Source: Aphelocoma coerulescens (taxonomy: Eukaryota; Chordata; Aves; Passeriformes; Corvidae). Taken from it: DNA of 64,000 bases. Location of the stretch: NCBI RefSeq assembly GCF_041296385.1, contig NW_027183604.1, positions 62,001 to 126,000 on the forward strand, in the 5' to 3' direction. The translations under genes were made by a program, and so were the position numbers. The notes below the pieces were generated by a model. It saw only the letters and a program-made list of their open reading frames with translations, searched no databases and was not told the origin of the DNA. Shown one piece after another: positions 30,757 through 44,064 of this stretch. Position 1 is the stretch's first letter, and each line of letters starts with the position of its first letter.

Positions 30757-32949
30757 GGGAGCAGGAGCAGGGCTGGGGCTGCTCCCAAAGTTGCCCCGCC
30801 CCAATGCCAGAGCCGGACATATGCTGAGGGGGGGCTGGATCAGGCTTTATTGTCCAGCTGCATGCCAGGAGTGAGCACAAAATCTACCTGCATTCTCTGC
30901 AGCATGCCATCCTGGAGCAGAGCCATTGCCAAAGGAAGCCGTGAGCCCGTGCCAAGCCAGTGCCGGAGTGGGATCCTAGCAGCACCTGTGGAAGCCGGGA
31001 GAGAGGAGCCCACCTGGAGCAGGTTCGTGCAGGATTAATCATCCCGTGGCTTCCCACCAGGGTCCTGTTGCTTCCAAAAGGCCCCACAGTGTCACTGTGG
31101 CCCCTCGGTTCCACCAGGTTCCATAGCGTCACTGTGGTGCCCAGGGTTCCGTCAGCTTCGCCAGCATCCCCACGGTCTGCAGAGCTCCCCGAGCTTCTGT
31201 GGTGTCACAGTGGAGGCAGGGTTGCATCAGGTTCCATAGCATCACCACAGTCTCCAGGGCTCCCTGAGCTTCTGTGGTGTCACAGAGGAGGCAGGGTTGC
31301 ATCAGGTTCCATAGCATCAGCACGGTCTCCAGGGCTCCCAGAGGTTCTGTGGTGTCACAGAGGAGGCAGGGTTGCATCAGGTTCCATAGCATCACCACGG
31401 TCTCCAGGGTTCCAAGAGCTTCTGTGGTGTCACAGAGGAGGCAGGGTTGCATCAGGTTCAATAGCATCAGCACGGTCTCCAGGGCTCCCCTGAGCTTCTG
31501 TGGTGGTGTCACAGAGGAGCCAGGCTTCCTTGTAGTTCCCCAGCATCACAAAGGCTCTCCTGGGAGCCACGGGTCACAAAGCACCGTGGGCTCTGTGCAG
31601 CCCCGCTGTGTCACAATGGCCGCTGGCTTCCACGAGCCCCCGCAGTGTCCCAGTGGGCCCCGTGGCTTTAGGAGTGGGTGGCTGGGAGTTGGTGCCAGCG
31701 GCTGGGGGAGCAGCAGCAGGGACTGTGTGTGGACAGTGCCATGGCCACTTGTGTGGCCACTGGTGTCTCTGTGCCAGGCACAGCCGTGGTGTGTAACACC
31801 GGCTCTGGGTCCTTTGGCTGTGCAGGTGGCAGTCACGGCCTGGAGCAGGGCTGCTCCCGGGGGACAGCCTGGGGCAGGAGGCTGCTGGAGATTCATTCCC
31901 CACACTCCTTGTCATGAGGTGCTCAGAGTGATTGGAAAGGCTGTTGGCAGCAGGCAGTTCTCTGGGTTCAAGCTGTGGAGCTGTCAGCGGGAATGCAAAG
32001 GCCAAGCTGGTGAGCCTTTTGTCCTGGTGCCTTTAGTGTGTGAGCAGTCCCTGGTGCCGTTGTCTTTGGATCCTGAGTGTGGGAGAGGCAAGGCTTAGGA
32101 TGGTGCGTAGAGCTGAGAAGGAAAGTGCCGAGAGCAGCGTGTGTGCTGCTGCTTTGAGGGGTGCAGTTGAAGTTGTAGGCAGCAAGAGCTTTCTCAGCTG
32201 GCCCTTTTGTGAGCTCTGCTTTTGCCAGATGACTTCCATCTTACCCTCTTACCATCTTAGCCTCTCATTTTTGCATATCCCAAACCCCCTTCCAAACATC
32301 CAGCAGCTGCTTGTAAAGAAGAAGTCCTAGAACAAAAAGCCAGTGCTGCCTTTCATAGCCCCTTTGCTGTCTATGAAGTAGAGGAAAGAAGCTAGTGAGA
32401 CGCACTTTCTTTCTCAACTCCATAGAGCGCATCCTTCTCTCAAGGTGGCAGAGTCCTTGGCGGAAGTGAAGCATCTGCAGCTGCAGTTCAGACTGAGAGA
32501 TGTGCCAGGACAGGAAACATTTGCTGACCTTCCCTGTTCCCTGTGCAACATGATTCTCGCATCCCAGTCACTTTCACATACCTTCGGTATCCCTGAGTCC
32601 AAGCAGCTAAAGCTCACAGAGACAGAAGTGTCAGGAAGGAAAACGTTCCAAAAGCACCCCCTTCTCTTATCAGCATATAAATTGTGCACAACAGGCTGCG
32701 GCACCGAACCTTCCTTCTCAGATAGACATGCCATCACACTTTTCACTCTTGCAGCTCGGTTGAAAAGCTCCAGCAGCTGCTCCCGCAATAGCAAAAGGTT
32801 CTAGAAGTGAAAGCCAGTTTGGGGCTGCACCTTCTCCTTGCCGCATGTAAGCCACACCAAACTCCCTGATGCACTCTGTCCTCCCCTTCTCAAAGGAGTA
32901 GACGGTGGCATCAGGACACACCTGTGTCCCAGCAGCTGGGTGCCCAGCC
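30757..32949 (+). repeat. Macrosatellite unit 12, 2193 bp, atypical monomer order
   Basis: Four monomers at 31191-31490, but the missing one is the first of the usual series rather than the fourth. The run starts with the catcaccacagtctcc type. The second monomer has cacagaggagg where other units have cacagtggagg. This is an independent 75-bp loss and marks the switch from left-type to right-type units. Confidence 0.93.
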
Positions 32950-35142
32950 GGGAGCAGGAGCAGGGCTGGGGCTGCTCCCAAAGTTGCCCCGCCCCAATGC
33001 CAGAGCCGGACATATGCTGAGGGGGGGCTGGATCAGGCTTTATTGTCCAGCTGCATGCCAGGAGTGAGCACAAAATCTACCTGCATTCTCTGCAGCATGC
33101 CATCCTGGAGCAGAGCCATTGCCAAAGGAAGCCGTGAGCCCGTGCCAAGCCAGTGCCGGAGTGGGATCCTAGCAGCACCTGTGGAAGCCGGGAGAGAGGA
33201 GCCCACCTGGAGCAGGTTCGTGCAGGATTAATCATCCCGTGGCTTCCCACCAGGGTCCTGTTGCTTCCAAAAGGCCCCACAGTGTCACTGTGGCCCCTCG
33301 GTTCCACCAGGTTCCATAGCGTCACTGTGGTGCCCAGGGTTCCGTCAGCTTCGCCAGCATCCCCACGGTCTGCAGAGCTCCCCGAGCTTCTGTGGTGTCA
33401 CAGTGGAGGCAGGGTTGCATCAGGTTCCATAGCATCAGCACGGTCTCCAGGGCTCCCAGAGGTTCTGTGGTGTCACAGTGGAGGCAGGGTTGCATCAGGT
33501 TCCATAGCATCACCACAGTCTCCAGGGCTCCCTGAGCTTCTGTGGTGTCACAGTGGAGGCAGGGTTGCATCAGGTTCCATAGCATCAGCACGGTCTCCAG
33601 AGCTCCCAGAGGTTCTGTGGTGTCACAGAGGAGGCAGGGTTGCATCAGGTTCAATAGCATCAGCACGGCCTCCAGGGCTCCCCTGAGCTTCTGTGGTGGT
33701 GTCACAGAGGAGCCAGGTTTCCTTGTAGTTCCCCAGCATCACAAAGGCTCTCCTGGGAGCCACGGGTCACAAAGCACCGTGGGCTCTGTGCAGCCCCGCT
33801 GTGTCACATGGGCCGCTGGCTTCCACGAGCCCCCGCAGTGTCCCAGTGGGCCCCGTGGCTTTAGGAGTGGGTGGCTGGGAGTTGGTGCCAGCGGCTGGGG
33901 GAGCAGCAGCAGGGACTGTGTGTGGACAGTGCCATGGCCACTTGTGTGGCCACTGGTGTCTCTGTGCCAGGCACAGCCGTGGTGTGTAACACCGGCTCTG
34001 GGTCCTTTGGCTGTGCAGGTGGCAGTCACGGCCTGGAGCAGGGCTGCTCCCGGGGGACAGCCTGGGGCAGGAGGCTGCTGGAGATTCATTCCCCACACTC
34101 CTTGTCATGAGGTGCTCAGAGTGATTGGAAAGGCTGTTGGCAGCAGGCAGTTCTCTGGGTTCAAGCTGTGGAGCTGTCAGCGGGAATGCAAAGGCCAAGC
34201 TGGTGAGCCTTTTGTCCTGGTGCCTTTAGTGTGTGAGCAGTCCCTGGTGCCGTTGTCTTTGGATCCTGAGTGTGGGAGAGGCAAGGCTTAGGATGGTGCG
34301 TAGAGCTGAGAAGGAAAGTGCCGAGAGCAGCGTGTGTGCTGCTGCTTTGAGGGGTGCAGTTGAAGTTGTAGGCAGCAAGAGCTTTCTCAGCTGGCCCTTT
34401 TGTGAGCTCTGCTTTTGCCAGATGACTTCCATCTTACCCTCTTACCATCTTAGCCTCTCATTTTTGCATATCCCAAACCCCCTTCCAAACATCCAGCAGC
34501 TGCTTGTAAAGAAGAAGTCCTAGAACAAAAAGCCAGTGCTGCCTTTCATAGCCCCTTTGCTGTCTATGAAGTAGAGGAAAGAAGCTAGTGAGACGCACTT
34601 TCTTTCTCAACTCCATAGAGCGCATCCTTCTCTCAAGGTGGCAGAGTCCTTGGCGGAAGTGAAGCATCTGCAGCTGCAGTTCAGACTGAGAGATGTGCCA
34701 GGACAGGAAACATTTGCTGACCTTCCCTGTTCCCTGTGCAACATGATTCTCGCATCCCAGTCACTTTCACATACCTTCGGTATCCCTGAGTCCAAGCAGC
34801 TAAAGCTCACAGAGACAGAAGTGTCAGGAAGGAAAACGTTGCAAAAGCACCCCCTTCTCTTATCAGCATATAAATTGTGCACAACAGGCTGCGGCACCGA
34901 ACCTTCCTTCTCAGATAGACATGCCATCACACTTTTCACTCTTGCAGCTCGGTTGAAAAGCTCCAGCAGCTGCTCCCGCAATAGCAAAAGGTTCTAGAAG
35001 TGAAAGCCAGTTTGGGGCTGCACCTTCTCCTTGCCGCATGTAAGCCACACCAAACTCCCTGATGCACTCTGTCCTCCCCTTCTCAAAGGAGTAGACGGTG
35101 GCATCAGGACACACCTGTGTCCCAGCAGCTGGGTGCCCAGCC
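32950..35142 (+). repeat. Macrosatellite unit 13, 2193 bp
   Basis: Four monomers at 33384-33683; the last has ttcaatagcatc and cacggcctcc. It carries gtcacatgggcc near 33805, the marker shared with units 15, 22 and 25, and agccaggtttcc near 33715, seen only here. Confidence 0.95.
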
Positions 35143-37335
35143 GGGAGCAGGAGCAGGGCTGGGGCTGCTCCCAAAGTTGCCCCGCCCCAATGCCAGAGCC
35201 GGACATATGCTGAGGGGGGGCTGGATCAGGCTTTATTGTCCAGCTGCATGCCAGGAGTGAGCACAAAATCTACCTGCATTCTCTGCAGCATGCCATCCTG
35301 GAGCAGAGCCATTGCCAAAGGAAGCCGTGAGCCCGTGCCAAGCCAGTGCCGGAGTGGGATCCTAGCAGCACCTGTGGAAGCTGGGAGAGAGGAGCCCACC
35401 TGGAGCAGGTTCGTGCAGGATTAATCATCCCGTGGCTTCCCACCAGGGTCCTGTTGCTTCCAAAAGGCCCCACAGTGTCACTGTGGCCCCTCGGTTCCAC
35501 CAGGTTCCATAGCGTCACTGTGGTGCCCAGGGTTCCGTCAGCTTCGCCAGCATCCCCACGGTCTGCAGAGCTCCCCGAGCTTCTGTGGTGTCACAGTGGA
35601 GGCAGGGTTGCATCAGGTTCCATAGCATCAGCACGGTCTCCAGGGCTCCCAGAGGTTCTGTGGTGTCACAGTGGAGGCAGGGTTGCATCAGGTTCCATAG
35701 CATCACCACAGTCTCCAGGGCTCCCTGAGCTTCTGTGGTGTCACAGTGGAGGCAGGGTTGCATCAGGTTCCATAGCATCAGCACAGTCTCCAGGGCTCCC
35801 AGAGGTTCTGTGGTGTCACAGAGGAGGCAGGGTTGCATCAGGTTCAATAGCATCAGCACGGCCTCCAGGGCTCCCCTGAGCTTCTGTGGTGGTGTCACAG
35901 AGGAGCCAGGCTTCCTTGTAGTTCCCCAGCATCACAAAGGCTCTCCTGGGAGCCACGGGTCACAAAGCACCGTGGGCTCTGTGCAGCCCCGCTGTGTCAC
36001 AATGGCCGCTGGCTTCCACGAGCCCCCACAGTGTCCCAGTGGGCCCCGTGGCTTTAGGAGTGGGTGGCTGGGAGTTGGTGCCAGCGGCTGGGGGAGCAGC
36101 AGCAGGGACTGTGTGTGGACAGTGCCATGGCCACTTGTGTGGCCACTGGTGTCTCTGTGCCAGGCACAGCCGTGGTGTGTAACACCGGCTCTGGGTCCTT
36201 TGGCTGTGCAGGTGGCAGTCACAGCCTGGAGCAGGGCTGCTCCCGGGGGACAGCCTGGGGCAGGAGGCTGCTGGAGATTCATTCCCCACACTCCTTGTCA
36301 TGAGGTGCTCAGAGTGATTGGAAAGGCTGTTGGCAGCAGGCAGTTCTCTGGGTTCAAGCTGTGGAGCTGTCAGCAGGAATGCAAAGGCCAAGCTGGTGAG
36401 CCTTTTGTCCTGGTGCCTTTAGTGTGTGAGCAGTCCCTGGTGCCGTTGTCTTTGGATCCTGAGTGTGGGAGAGGCAAGGCTTAGGATGGTGCGTAGAGCT
36501 GAGAAGGAAAGTGCCGAGAGCAGCGTGTGTGCTGCTGCTTTGAGGGGTGCAGTTGAAGTTGTAGGCAGCAAGAGCTTTCTCAGCTGGCCCTTTTGTGAGC
36601 TCTGCTTTTGCCAGATGACTTCCATCTTACCCTCTTACCATCTTAGCCTCTCATTTTTGCATATCCCAAACCCCCTTCCAAACATCCAGCAGCTGCTTGT
36701 AAAGAAGAAGTCCTAGAACAAAAAGCCAGTGCTGCCTTTCATAGCCCCTTTGCTGTCTATGAAGTAGAGGAAAGAAGCTAGTGAGACGCACTTTCTTTCT
36801 CAACTCCATAGAGCGCATCCTTCTCTCAAGGTGGCAGAGTCCTTGGCGGAAGTGAAGCATCTGCAGCTGCAGTTCAGACTGAGAGATGTGCCAGGACAGG
36901 AAACATTTGCTGACCTTCCCTGTTCCCTGTGCAACATGATTCTCGCATCCCAGTCACTTTCACATACCTTCGGTATCCCTGAGTCCAAGCAGCTAAAGCT
37001 CACAGAGACAGAAGTGTCAGGAAGGAAAACGTTCCAAAAGCACCCCCTTCTCTTATCAGCATATAAATTGTGCACAACAGGCTGCGGCACCGAACCTTCC
37101 TTCTCAGATAGACATGCCATCACACTTTTCACTCTTGCAGCTCAGTTGAAAAGCTCCAGCAGCTGCTCCCGCAATAGCAAAAGGTTCTAGAAGTGAAAGC
37201 CAGTTTGGGGCTGCACCTTCTCCTTGCCGCATGTAAGCCACACCAAACTCCCTGATGCACTCTGTCCTCCCCTTCTCAAAGGAGTAGACGGTGGCATCAG
37301 GACACACCTGTGTCCCAGCAGCTGGGTGCCCAGCC
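35143..37335 (+). repeat. Macrosatellite unit 14, 2193 bp
   Basis: Four monomers at 35577-35876. It shares gagcccccacagtg, gtcacagcctgg and gtcagcaggaatgc with units 21 and 24. Its private ctcagttgaaaag near 37141 creates a stop on the minus strand. It is the first member of a three-unit higher-order pattern. Confidence 0.95.
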
Positions 37336-39528
37336 GGGAGCAGGAGCAGGGCTGGGGCTGCTCCCAAAGTTGCCCCGCCCCAATGCCAGAGCCGGACATA
37401 TGCTGAGGGGGGGCTGGATCAGGCTTTATTGTCCAGCTGCATGCCAGGAGTGAGCACAAAATCTACCTGCATTCTCTGCAGCATGCCATCCTGGAGCAGA
37501 GCCATTGCCAAAGGAAGCCGTGAGCCCGTGCCAAGCCAGTGCCGGAGTGGGATCCTAGCAGCACCTGTGGAAGCCGGGAGAGAGGAGCCCACCTGGAGCA
37601 GGTTCGTGCAGGATTAATCATCCCGTGGCTTCCCACCAGGGTCCTGTTGCTTCCAAAAGGCCCCACAGTGTCACTGTGGCCCCTCGGTTCCACCAGGTTC
37701 CATAGCGTCACTGTGGTGCCCAGGGTTCCGTCAGCTTCGCCAGCATCCCCACGGTCTGCAGAGCTCCCCGAGCTTCTGTGGTGTCACAGTGGAGGCAGGG
37801 TTGCATCAGGTTCCATAGCATCAGCACGGTCTCCAGGGCTCCCAGAGGTTCTGTGGTGTCACAGTGGAGGCAGGGTTGCATCAGGTTCCATAGCATCACC
37901 ACAGTCTCCAGGGCTCCCTGAGCTTCTGTGGTGTCACAGTGGAGGCAGGGTTGCATCAGGTTCCATAGCATCAGCACGGTCTCCAGAGCTCCCAGAGGTT
38001 CTGTGGTGTCACAGAGGAGGCAGGGTTGCATCAGGTTCAATAGCATCAGCACGGCCTCCAGGGCTCCCCTGAGCTTCTGTGGTGGTGTCACAGAGGAGCC
38101 AGGCTTCCTTGTAGTTCCCCAGCATCACAAAGGCTCTCCTGGGAGCCACGGGTCACAAAGCACCGTGGGCTCTGTGCAGCCCCGCTGTGTCACATGGGCC
38201 GCTGGCTTCCACGAGCCCCCGCAGTGTCCCAGTGGGCCCCGTGGCTTTAGGAGTGGGTGGCTGGGAGTTGGTGCCAGCGGCTGGGGGAGCAGCAGCAGGG
38301 ACTGTGTGTGGACAGTGCCATGGCCACTTGTGTGGCCACTGGTGTCTCTGTGCCAGGCACAGCCGTGGTGTGTAACACCGGCTCTGGGTCCTTTGGCTGT
38401 GCAGGTGGCAGTCACGGCCTGGAGCAGGGCTGCTCCCGGGGGACAGCCTGGGGCAGGAGGCTGCTGGAGATTCATTCCCCACACTCCTTGTCATGAGGTG
38501 CTCAGAGTGATTGGAAAGGCTGTTGGCAGCAGGCAGTTCTCTGGGTTCAAGCTGTGGAGCTGTCAGCGGGAATGCAAAGGCCAAGCTGGTGAGCCTTTTG
38601 TCCTGGTGCCTTTAGTGTGTGAGCAGTCCCTGGTGCCGTTGTCTTTGGATCCTGAGTGTGGGAGAGGCAAGGCTTAGGATGGTGCGTAGAGCTGAGAAGG
38701 AAAGTGCCGAGAGCAGCGTGTGTGCTGCTGCTTTGAGGGGTGCAGTTGAAGTTGTAGGCAGCAAGAGCTTTCTCAGCTGGCCCTTTTGTGAGCTCTGCTT
38801 TTGCCAGATGACTTCCATCTTACCCTCTTACCATCTTAGCCTCTCATTTTTGCATATCCCAAACCCCCTTCCAAACATCCAGCAGCTGCTTGTAAAGAAG
38901 AAGTCCTAGAACAAAAAGCCAGTGCTGCCTTTCATAGCCCCTTTGCTGTCTATGAAGTAGAGGAAAGAAGCTAGTGAGACGCACTTTCTTTCTCAACTCC
39001 ATAGAGCGCATCCTTCTCTCAAGGTGGCAGAGTCCTTGGCGGAAGTGAAGCATCTGCAGCTGCAGTTCAGACTGAGAGATGTGCCAGGACAGGAAACATT
39101 TGCTGACCTTCCCTGTTCCCTGTGCAACATGATTCTCGCATCCCAGTCACTTTCACATACCTTCGGTATCCCTGAGTCCAAGCAGCTAAAGCTCACAGAG
39201 ACAGAAGTGTCAGGAAGGAAAACGTTGCAAAAGCACCCCCTTCTCTTATCAGCATATAAATTGTGCACAACAGGCTGCGGCACCGAACCTTCCTTCTCAG
39301 ATAGACATGCCATCACACTTTTCACTCTTGCAGCTCGGTTGAAAAGCTCCAGCAGCTGCTCCCGCAATAGCAAAAGGTTCTAGAAGTGAAAGCCAGTTTG
39401 GGGCTGCACCTTCTCCTTGCCGCATGTAAGCCACACCAAACTCCCTGATGCACTCTGTCCTCCCCTTCTCAAAGGAGTAGACGGTGGCATCAGGACACAC
39501 CTGTGTCCCAGCAGCTGGGTGCCCAGCC
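37336..39528 (+). repeat. Macrosatellite unit 15, 2193 bp
   Basis: Four monomers at 37770-38069. It carries gtcacatgggcc near 38191 and tctccagagctcc near 37981, both shared with units 13, 22 and 25. Second member of the three-unit pattern. Confidence 0.95.
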
Positions 39529-41796
39529 GGGAGCAGGAGCAGGGCTGGGGCTGCTCCCAAAGTTGCCCCGCCCCAATGCCAGAGCCGGACATATGCTGAG
39601 GGGGGGCTGGATCAGGCTTTATTGTCCAGCTGCATGCCAGGAGTGAGCACAAAATCTACCTGCATTCTCTGCAGCATGCCATCCTGGAGCAGAGCCATTG
39701 CCAAAGGAAGCCGTGAGCCCGTGCCAAGCCAGTGCCGGAGTGGGATCCTAGCAGCACCTGTGGAAGCCGGGAGAGAGGAGCCCACCTGGAGCAGGTTCGT
39801 GCAGGATTAATCATCCCGTGGCTTCCCACCAGGGTCCTGTTGCTTCCAAAAGGCCCCACAGTGTCACTGTGGCCCCTCGGTTCCACCAGGTTCCATAGCG
39901 TCACTGTGGTGCCCAGGGTTCCGTCAGCTTCGCCAGCATCCCCACGGTCTGCAGAGCTCCCCGAGCTTCTGTGGTGTCACAGTGGAGGCAGGGTTGCATC
40001 AGGTTCCATAGCATCAGCACGGTCTCCAGGGCTCCCAGAGGTTCTGTGGTGTCACAGTGGAGGCAGGGTTGCATCAGGTTCCATAGCATCACCACAGTCT
40101 CCAGGGCTCCCTGAGCTTCTGTGGTGTCACAGTGGAGGCAGGGTTGCATCAGGTTCCATAGCATCAGCACAGTCTCCAGGGCTCCCAGAGGTTCTGTGGT
40201 GTCACAGAGGAGGCAGGGTTGCATCAGGTTCCATAGCATCACCACGGTCTCCAGGGCTCCAAGAGCTTCTGTGGTGTCACAGAGGAGGCAGGGTTGCATC
40301 AGGTTCAATAGCATCAGCACAGTCTCAAGGGCTCCCCTGAGCTTCTGTGGTGGTGTCACAGAGGAGCCAGGCTTCCTTGTAGTTCCCCAGCATCACAAAG
40401 GCTCTCCTGGGAGCCACGGGTCACAAAGCACCGTGGGCTCTGTGCAGCCCCGCTGTGTCACAATGGCCGCTGGCTTCCACGAGCCCCCGCAGTGTCCCAG
40501 TGGGCCCCGTGGCTTTAGGAGTGGGTGGCTGGGAGTTGGTGCCAGCGGCTGGGGGAGCAGCAGCAGGGACTGTGTGTGGACAGTGCCATGGCCACTTGTG
40601 TGGCCACTGGTGTCTCTGTGCCAGGCACAGCCGTGGTGTGTAACACCGGCTCTGGGTCCTTTGGCTGTGCAGGTGGCAGTCACAGCCTGGAGCAGGGCTG
40701 CTCCCGGGGGACAGCCTGGGGCAGGAGGCTGCTGGAGATTCATTCCCCACACTCCTTGTCATGAGGTGCTCAGAGTGATTGGAAAGGCTGTTGGCAGCAG
40801 GCAGTTCTCTGGGTTCAAGCTGTGGAGCTGTCAGCGGGAATGCAAAGGCCAAGCTGGTGAGCCTTTTGTCCTGGTGCCTTTAGTGTGTGAGCAGTCCCTG
40901 GTGCCGTTGTCTTTGGATCCTGAGTGTGGGAGAGGCAAGGCTTAGGATGGTGCGTAGAGCTGAGAAGGAAAGTGCCGAGAGCAGCGTGTGTGCTGCTGCT
41001 TTGAGGGGTGCAGTTGAAGTTGTAGGCAGCAAGAGCTTTCTCAGCTGGCCCTTTTGTGAGCTCTGCTTTTGCCAGATGACTTCCATCTTACCCTCTTACC
41101 ATCTTAGCCTCTCATTTTTGCATATCCCAAACCCCCTTCCAAACATCCAGCAGCTGCTTGTAAAGAAGAAGTCCTAGAACAAAAAGCCAGTGCTGCCTTT
41201 CATAGCCCCTTTGCTGTCTATGAAGTAGAGGAAAGAAGCTAGTGAGACGCACTTTCTTTCTCAACTCCATAGAGCGCATCCTTCTCTCAAGGTGGCAGAG
41301 TCCTTGGCGGAAGTGAAGCATCTGCAGCTGCAGTTCAGACTGAGAGATGTGCCAGGACAGGAAACATTTGCTGACCTTCCCTGTTCCCTGTGCAACATGA
41401 TTCTCGCATCCCAGTCACTTTCACATACCTTCGGTATCCCTGAGTCCAAGCAGCTAAAGCTCACAGAGACAGAAGTGTCAGGAAGGAAAACGTTGCAAAA
41501 GCACCCCCTTCTCTTATCAGCATATAAATTGTGCACAACAGGCTGCGGCACCGAACCTTCCTTCTCAGATAGACATGCCATCACACTTTTCACTCTTGCA
41601 GCTCGGTTGAAAAGCTCCAGCAGCTGCTCCCGCAATAGCAAAAGGTTCTAGAAGTGAAAGCCAGTTTGGGGCTGCACCTTCTCCTTGCCGCATGTAAGCC
41701 ACACCAAACTCCCTGATGCACTCTGTCCTCCCCTTCTCAAAGGAGTAGACGGTGGCATCAGGACACACCTGTGTCCCAGCAGCTGGGTGCCCAGCC
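39529..41796 (+). repeat. Macrosatellite unit 16, 2268 bp
   Basis: Five monomers at 39963-40337; the last reads cacagtctcaaggg, shared with units 17 and 23. It has the gtcacagcctgg variant. Third member of the three-unit pattern and near-twin of unit 17. Confidence 0.95.
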
Positions 41797-44064
41797 GGGA
41801 GCAGGAGCAGGGCTGGGGCTGCTCCCAAAGTTGCCCCGCCCCAATGCCAGAGCCGGACATATGCTGAGGGGGGGCTGGATCAGGCTTTATTGTCCAGCTG
41901 CATGCCAGGAGTGAGCACAAAATCTACCTGCATTCTCTGCAGCATGCCATCCTGGAGCAGAGCCATTGCCAAAGGAAGCCGTGAGCCCGTGCCAAGCCAG
42001 TGCCGGAGTGGGATCCTAGCAGCACCTGTGGAAGCCGGGAGAGAGGAGCCCACCTGGAGCAGGTTCGTGCAGGATTAATCATCCCGTGGCTTCCCACCAG
42101 GGTCCTGTTGCTTCCAAAAGGCCCCACAGTGTCACTGTGGCCCCTCGGTTCCACCAGGTTCCATAGCGTCACTGTGGTGCCCAGGGTTCCGTCAGCTTCG
42201 CCAGCATCCCCACGGTCTGCAGAGCTCCCCGAGCTTCTGTGGTGTCACAGTGGAGGCAGGGTTGCATCAGGTTCCATAGCATCAGCACGGTCTCCAGGGC
42301 TCCCAGAGGTTCTGTGGTGTCACAGTGGAGGCAGGGTTGCATCAGGTTCCATAGCATCACCACAGTCTCCAGGGCTCCCTGAGCTTCTGTGGTGTCACAG
42401 TGGAGGCAGGGTTGCATCAGGTTCCATAGCATCAGCACGGTCTCCAGGGCTCCCAGAGGTTCTGTGGTGTCACAGAGGAGGCAGGGTTGCATCAGGTTCC
42501 ATAGCATCACCACGGTCTCCAGGGCTCCAAGAGCTTCTGTGGTGTCACAGAGGAGGCAGGGTTGCATCAGGTTCAATAGCATCAGCACAGTCTCAAGGGC
42601 TCCCCTGAGCTTCTGTGGTGGTGTCACAGAGGAGCCAGGCTTCCTTGTAGTTCCCCAGCATCACAAAGGCTCTCCTGGGAGCCACGGGTCACAAAGCACC
42701 GTGGGCTCTGTGCAGCCCCGCTGTGTCACAATGGCCGCTGGCTTCCACGAGCCCCCGCAGTGTCCCAGTGGGCCCCGTGGCTTTAGGAGTGGGTGGCTGG
42801 GAGTTGGTGCCAGCGGCTGGGGGAGCAGCAGCAGGGACTGTGTGTGGACAGTGCCATGGCCACTTGTGTGGCCACTGGTGTCTCTGTGCCAGGCACAGCC
42901 GTGGTGTGTAACACCGGCTCTGGGTCCTTTGGCTGTGCAGGTGGCAGTCACAGCCTGGAGCAGGGCTGCTCCCGGGGGACAGCCTGGGGCAGGAGGCTGC
43001 TGGAGATTCATTCCCCACACTCCTTGTCATGAGGTGCTCAGAGTGATTGGAAAGGCTGTTGGCAGCAGGCAGTTCTCTGGGTTCAAGCTGTGGAGCTGTC
43101 AGCGGGAATGCAAAGGCCAAGCTGGTGAGCCTTTTGTCCTGGTGCCTTTAGTGTGTGAGCAGTCCCTGGTGCCGTTGTCTTTGGATCCTGAGTGTGGGAG
43201 AGGCAAGGCTTAGGATGGTGCGTAGAGCTGAGAAGGAAAGTGCCGAGAGCAGCGTGTGTGCTGCTGCTTTGAGGGGTGCAGTTGAAGTTGTAGGCAGCAA
43301 GAGCTTTCTCAGCTGGCCCTTTTGTGAGCTCTGCTTTTGCCAGATGACTTCCATCTTACCTTCTTACCATCTTAGCCTCTCATTTTTGCATATCCCAAAC
43401 CCCCTTCCAAACATCCAGCAGCTGCTTGTAAAGAAGAAGTCCTAGAACAAAAAGCCAGTGCTGCCTTTCATAGCCCCTTTGCTGTCTATGAAGTAGAGGA
43501 AAGAAGCTAGTGAGACGCACTTTCTTTCTCAACTCCATAGAGCGCATCCTTCTCTCAAGGTGGCAGAGTCCTTGGCGGAAGTGAAGCATCTGCAGCTGCA
43601 GTTCAGACTGAGAGATGTGCCAGGACAGGAAACATTTGCTGACCTTCCCTGTTCCCTGTGCAACATGATTCTCGCATCCCAGTCACTTTCACATACCTTC
43701 GGTATCCCTGAGTCCAAGCAGCTAAAGCTCACAGAGACAGAAGTGTCAGGAAGGAAAACGTTCCAAAAGCACCCGCTTCTCTTATCAGCATATAAATTGT
43801 GCACAACAGGCTGCGGCACCGAACCTTCCTTCTCAGATAGACATGCCATCACACTTTTCACTCTTGCAGCTCGGTTGAAAAGCTCCAGCAGCTGCTCCCG
43901 CAATAGCAAAAGGTTCTAGAAGTGAAAGCCAGTTTGGGGCTGCACCTTCTCCTTGCCGCATGTAAGCCACACCAAACTCCCTGATGCACTCTGTCCTCCC
44001 CTTCTCAAAGGAGTAGACGGTGGCATCAGGACACACCTGTGTCCCAGCAGCTGGGTGCCCAGCC
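41797..44064 (+). repeat. Macrosatellite unit 17, 2268 bp
   Basis: Five monomers at 42231-42605, with the same cacagtctcaaggg ending as unit 16. The variant caccccgcttctc-type change (cacccgcttctc near 43772) is seen only here. It has cttaccttcttacc, as in units 2 and 6. Confidence 0.95.
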
